Positions 62,685 to 64,000 of a stretch of DNA of 64,000 nucleotides are shown here, piece after piece; within the stretch, counting starts at the first letter, position 1; the number at the start of each line of letters is the position of its first letter. The position numbers and the translations under genes were made by a program. Source of the DNA: Promethearchaeota archaeon (GTDB taxonomy: Archaea; Asgardarchaeota; Lokiarchaeia; Sigyniarchaeales; SOKP01); NCBI GenBank assembly GCA_029838195.1, contig JALGVJ010000008.1:62001-126000 (forward strand), in the 5' to 3' direction. A model generated the notes under the pieces. The model had not been told where the DNA came from. It saw nothing but the letters and a program-made list of their open reading frames with translations, and did not search any database.

Positions 62685-63122
62685 TCTTTTTCCTCAAACT
62701 GAATTTTATATTTTTCAAAATTTTCGATGAATTTTTAATTTTTTTAAAACATGTATCTCAATCATTCATTACATGACTATTAGAGTTGTAAGATACATTT
62801 TTTTTAATGATGCATTCTACTAAAAATTTCATGAGTTTTAAAATTTTCAAGAATTCCATGAACCTCGCTCATCAAGCTCCTTTTTTTTTAAAAATAGAAT
62901 TTTTGCTAATTTTATTGTCAAAGAAATCCATAATAAGTGAGCTTACCGACGAGAATTTTTTAGTTTTCTTCAATCTTGGAAGATACTTTTGATAATTATG
63001 CTAACAATTTTTGAAAATATCATTTTCTACATTCCATGCTTTGATTTTTCCCTATTGAGTATTATAAACGTAGATTCTTTTTTAACTGAACCATTAAATA
63101 GTTTCATGGCTTATTAATTATC
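62685..63122. other. Divergent promoter region, no gene recognised
   Basis: 438 bases between the nucleotide-sugar dehydrogenase gene (minus) and the GH172-like gene (plus). A 61-codon open frame at 62807-62992 is rich in F, K and L and has no ribosome site, so I do not count it as a gene. AT-rich tracts on both sides could hold promoters. Confidence 0.4.
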
Positions 63123-64000
63123 ATGGAAATTGGAAAAACTCATATGAAGGATATAATACGATTAAGACCGGATTCCGTGAAAAGAAGAAGAATATCGAGC
63201 TACGATAGAACAGGGGGAAACCATGATTGGATTGACGTGAAACCGGGAGAAAAAGTAGTACTCGCCGAAGTAAAAGGCGCTGGAATCATTACTCACATCT
63301 GGTGCACGATGATGTGTAGAGCTAAACATTATTTAAGAAACGTGATCCTCCGCTTTTATTGGGATGATGAGTCAGAAGATACTCCCTCCGTAGAAGCGCC
63401 TATAGGAGATTTCTTCGGAATGGGGCATGCCAAGCGAGAAAATTATATTTCCTTACCCTTTCAAATGAGTCCACAGAATGGGCGCGGTTTTAATTGTTGG
63501 TGGCCCATGCCATTCTCAAAAGGGTTTAAAATTACTTTAGAGAATGATAATCCTAAGCTATACCGCCTATATTATTATATTGATTATGAAATTCATGAAG
63601 AAGGCTTACCAAATGAAACCGATATTGGACGATTTCACGCTCAATGGAGGCGAGAAAATCCGCCACCCGTAAAAACTCATGATCCTGAAACCAGAAAAAA
63701 GTTTACCCCTTTAAAACCCATTCATTTTAACTTATTCGGAGGGAAAAATAAGGAACCCCTAAAATACAATTATAAAATTTTAGAAGCTCGGGGGAAAGGA
63801 CATTATGTAGGATGCAATTTGAATATAGACAACAGCACGTTTATGCCGTGGTTTATAAATTGGCCGGGGGAAGGAGATGACATGATCTTTATTGATGAGG
63901 ATATCGAAAAAGGAATTCCCACTTTATATGGCACGGGTACGGAGGATTACGTGAATCAAGCTTTTTGTCCTCGAGAAAAACAAACTGCTCCTTATCACGG
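63123..64000 (+). CDS. GH172-type (DUF2961) glycoside hydrolase, cut by window end
   Basis: From ATG 63123 the frame is open for 292 codons to the right edge. It matches DUF2961, now glycoside hydrolase family GH172, which acts on fructofuranose or arabinofuranose sugars. Visible landmarks are RRISSYDRTGGNHDWIDV near 20, GIITHIWCTM near 55, EAPIGDFFGMGHA near 92, FNCWWPMPFSKGFKITLEN near 122 and YGTGTEDYVNQAFC near 272. The family's catalytic acids are expected around the TEDY motif. No signal peptide is seen, so the enzyme is probably intracellular. The C-terminal part lies outside the window. Confidence 0.8.
   Translation, partial: MEIGKTHMKDIIRLRPDSVKRRRISSYDRTGGNHDWIDVKPGEKVVLAEVKGAGIITHIWCTMMCRAKHYLRNVILRFYWDDESEDTPSVEAPIGDFFGMGHAKRENYISLPFQMSPQNGRGFNCWWPMPFSKGFKITLENDNPKLYRLYYYIDYEIHEEGLPNETDIGRFHAQWRRENPPPVKTHDPETRKKFTPLKPIHFNLFGGKNKEPLKYNYKILEARGKGHYVGCNLNIDNSTFMPWFINWPGEGDDMIFIDEDIEKGIPTLYGTGTEDYVNQAFCPREKQTAPYH

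Noticed and set aside
62807..62992. 61-codon open frame in the divergent spacer
   Set aside because: Rich in F, K, N and L with no ribosome site, and it lies in a promoter region; probably chance in AT-rich DNA.
1..64000. tRNA genes, rRNA genes and CRISPR arrays
   Set aside because: I looked for T-loop-like GTTCGAATC cores, long GC-rich islands and regularly spaced repeats and found none that hold up.

Overview
The window looks like a stretch of a low-GC (roughly one third by eye) archaeal chromosome, most likely from an Asgard archaeon (Lokiarchaeia-like or a relative). Archaeal signs are A/T-rich box A promoters, the aconitase-X-type phosphomevalonate dehydratase pair, a geranylgeranyl-reductase-family flavoprotein, a XerA-type recombinase remnant and an archaeal-style FMN-only glutamate synthase. 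The Asgard assignment rests mainly on two longin-like (small GTPase regulator-type) proteins, one fused to a V4R domain, on many multi-pass membrane proteins with histidine-kinase-like tails, and on a possible RING-like finger. It is an inference, not a proof. I saw no rRNA, tRNA or CRISPR array.

Layout. 0-10 kb: oxidative acyl/alcohol metabolism (zinc alcohol dehydrogenase, acyl-CoA dehydrogenase, enoyl-CoA hydratase, acetoacetate decarboxylase family, FAD-linked oxidase), the C-terminal stub of an acyl-CoA ligase, and a three-gene sensory-looking operon (two related 4-TM proteins plus longin-V4R). 10-20 kb: nucleotide and carbamoyl-phosphate synthesis (pyrG with a broken frame, carA, carB), with a PIN/UPF0175 toxin-antitoxin pair and the phosphomevalonate dehydratase genes between carA and carB. 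20-32 kb: DUF998 protein, M20 amidohydrolase, D-aminoacylase-like enzyme, UvrD-type helicase, Sua5, GPH transporter, threonine synthase. 32.7-34.6 kb: a compact graveyard of transferred genes (AbrB, XerA, DUF1156 methylase tail, MntA/HEPN pair, DUF499 start), all but MntA broken. 34.8-40 kb: lyxose-isomerase-like cupin, a membrane-anchored sialidase, a permease and a ferredoxin-nitroreductase.

40-53.5 kb is a nitrogen assimilation block: glutamine synthetase divergent from an Lrp regulator, an FMN glutamate synthase-like protein, GMP synthase, a two-subunit NfnAB/SudBA-type flavoprotein and glutamate dehydrogenase. With carA, carB, pyrG and argF elsewhere in the window, much of the glutamine/carbamoyl economy is gathered here. 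53.7-58.8 kb mixes an anion/proton-type transporter, a longin-like protein, an SRPBCC protein that seems to start at ATT, a RING-like zinc protein, a 2-TM protein and a histidine kinase gene carrying three in-frame TAA codons without any frameshift. 59-64 kb holds argF, a coiled-coil protein, a NifX/NifB-C family protein, a nucleotide-sugar dehydrogenase, and the start of a GH172 (DUF2961) glycosidase that runs off the right edge.

The strongest unexplained signals are the 31-nt interruption of pyrG, two probable AUU start codons placed by good Shine-Dalgarno spacing, the TAA-riddled but frame-intact kinase, the decayed defence-type island, and the 4-TM pair plus longin-V4R operon.
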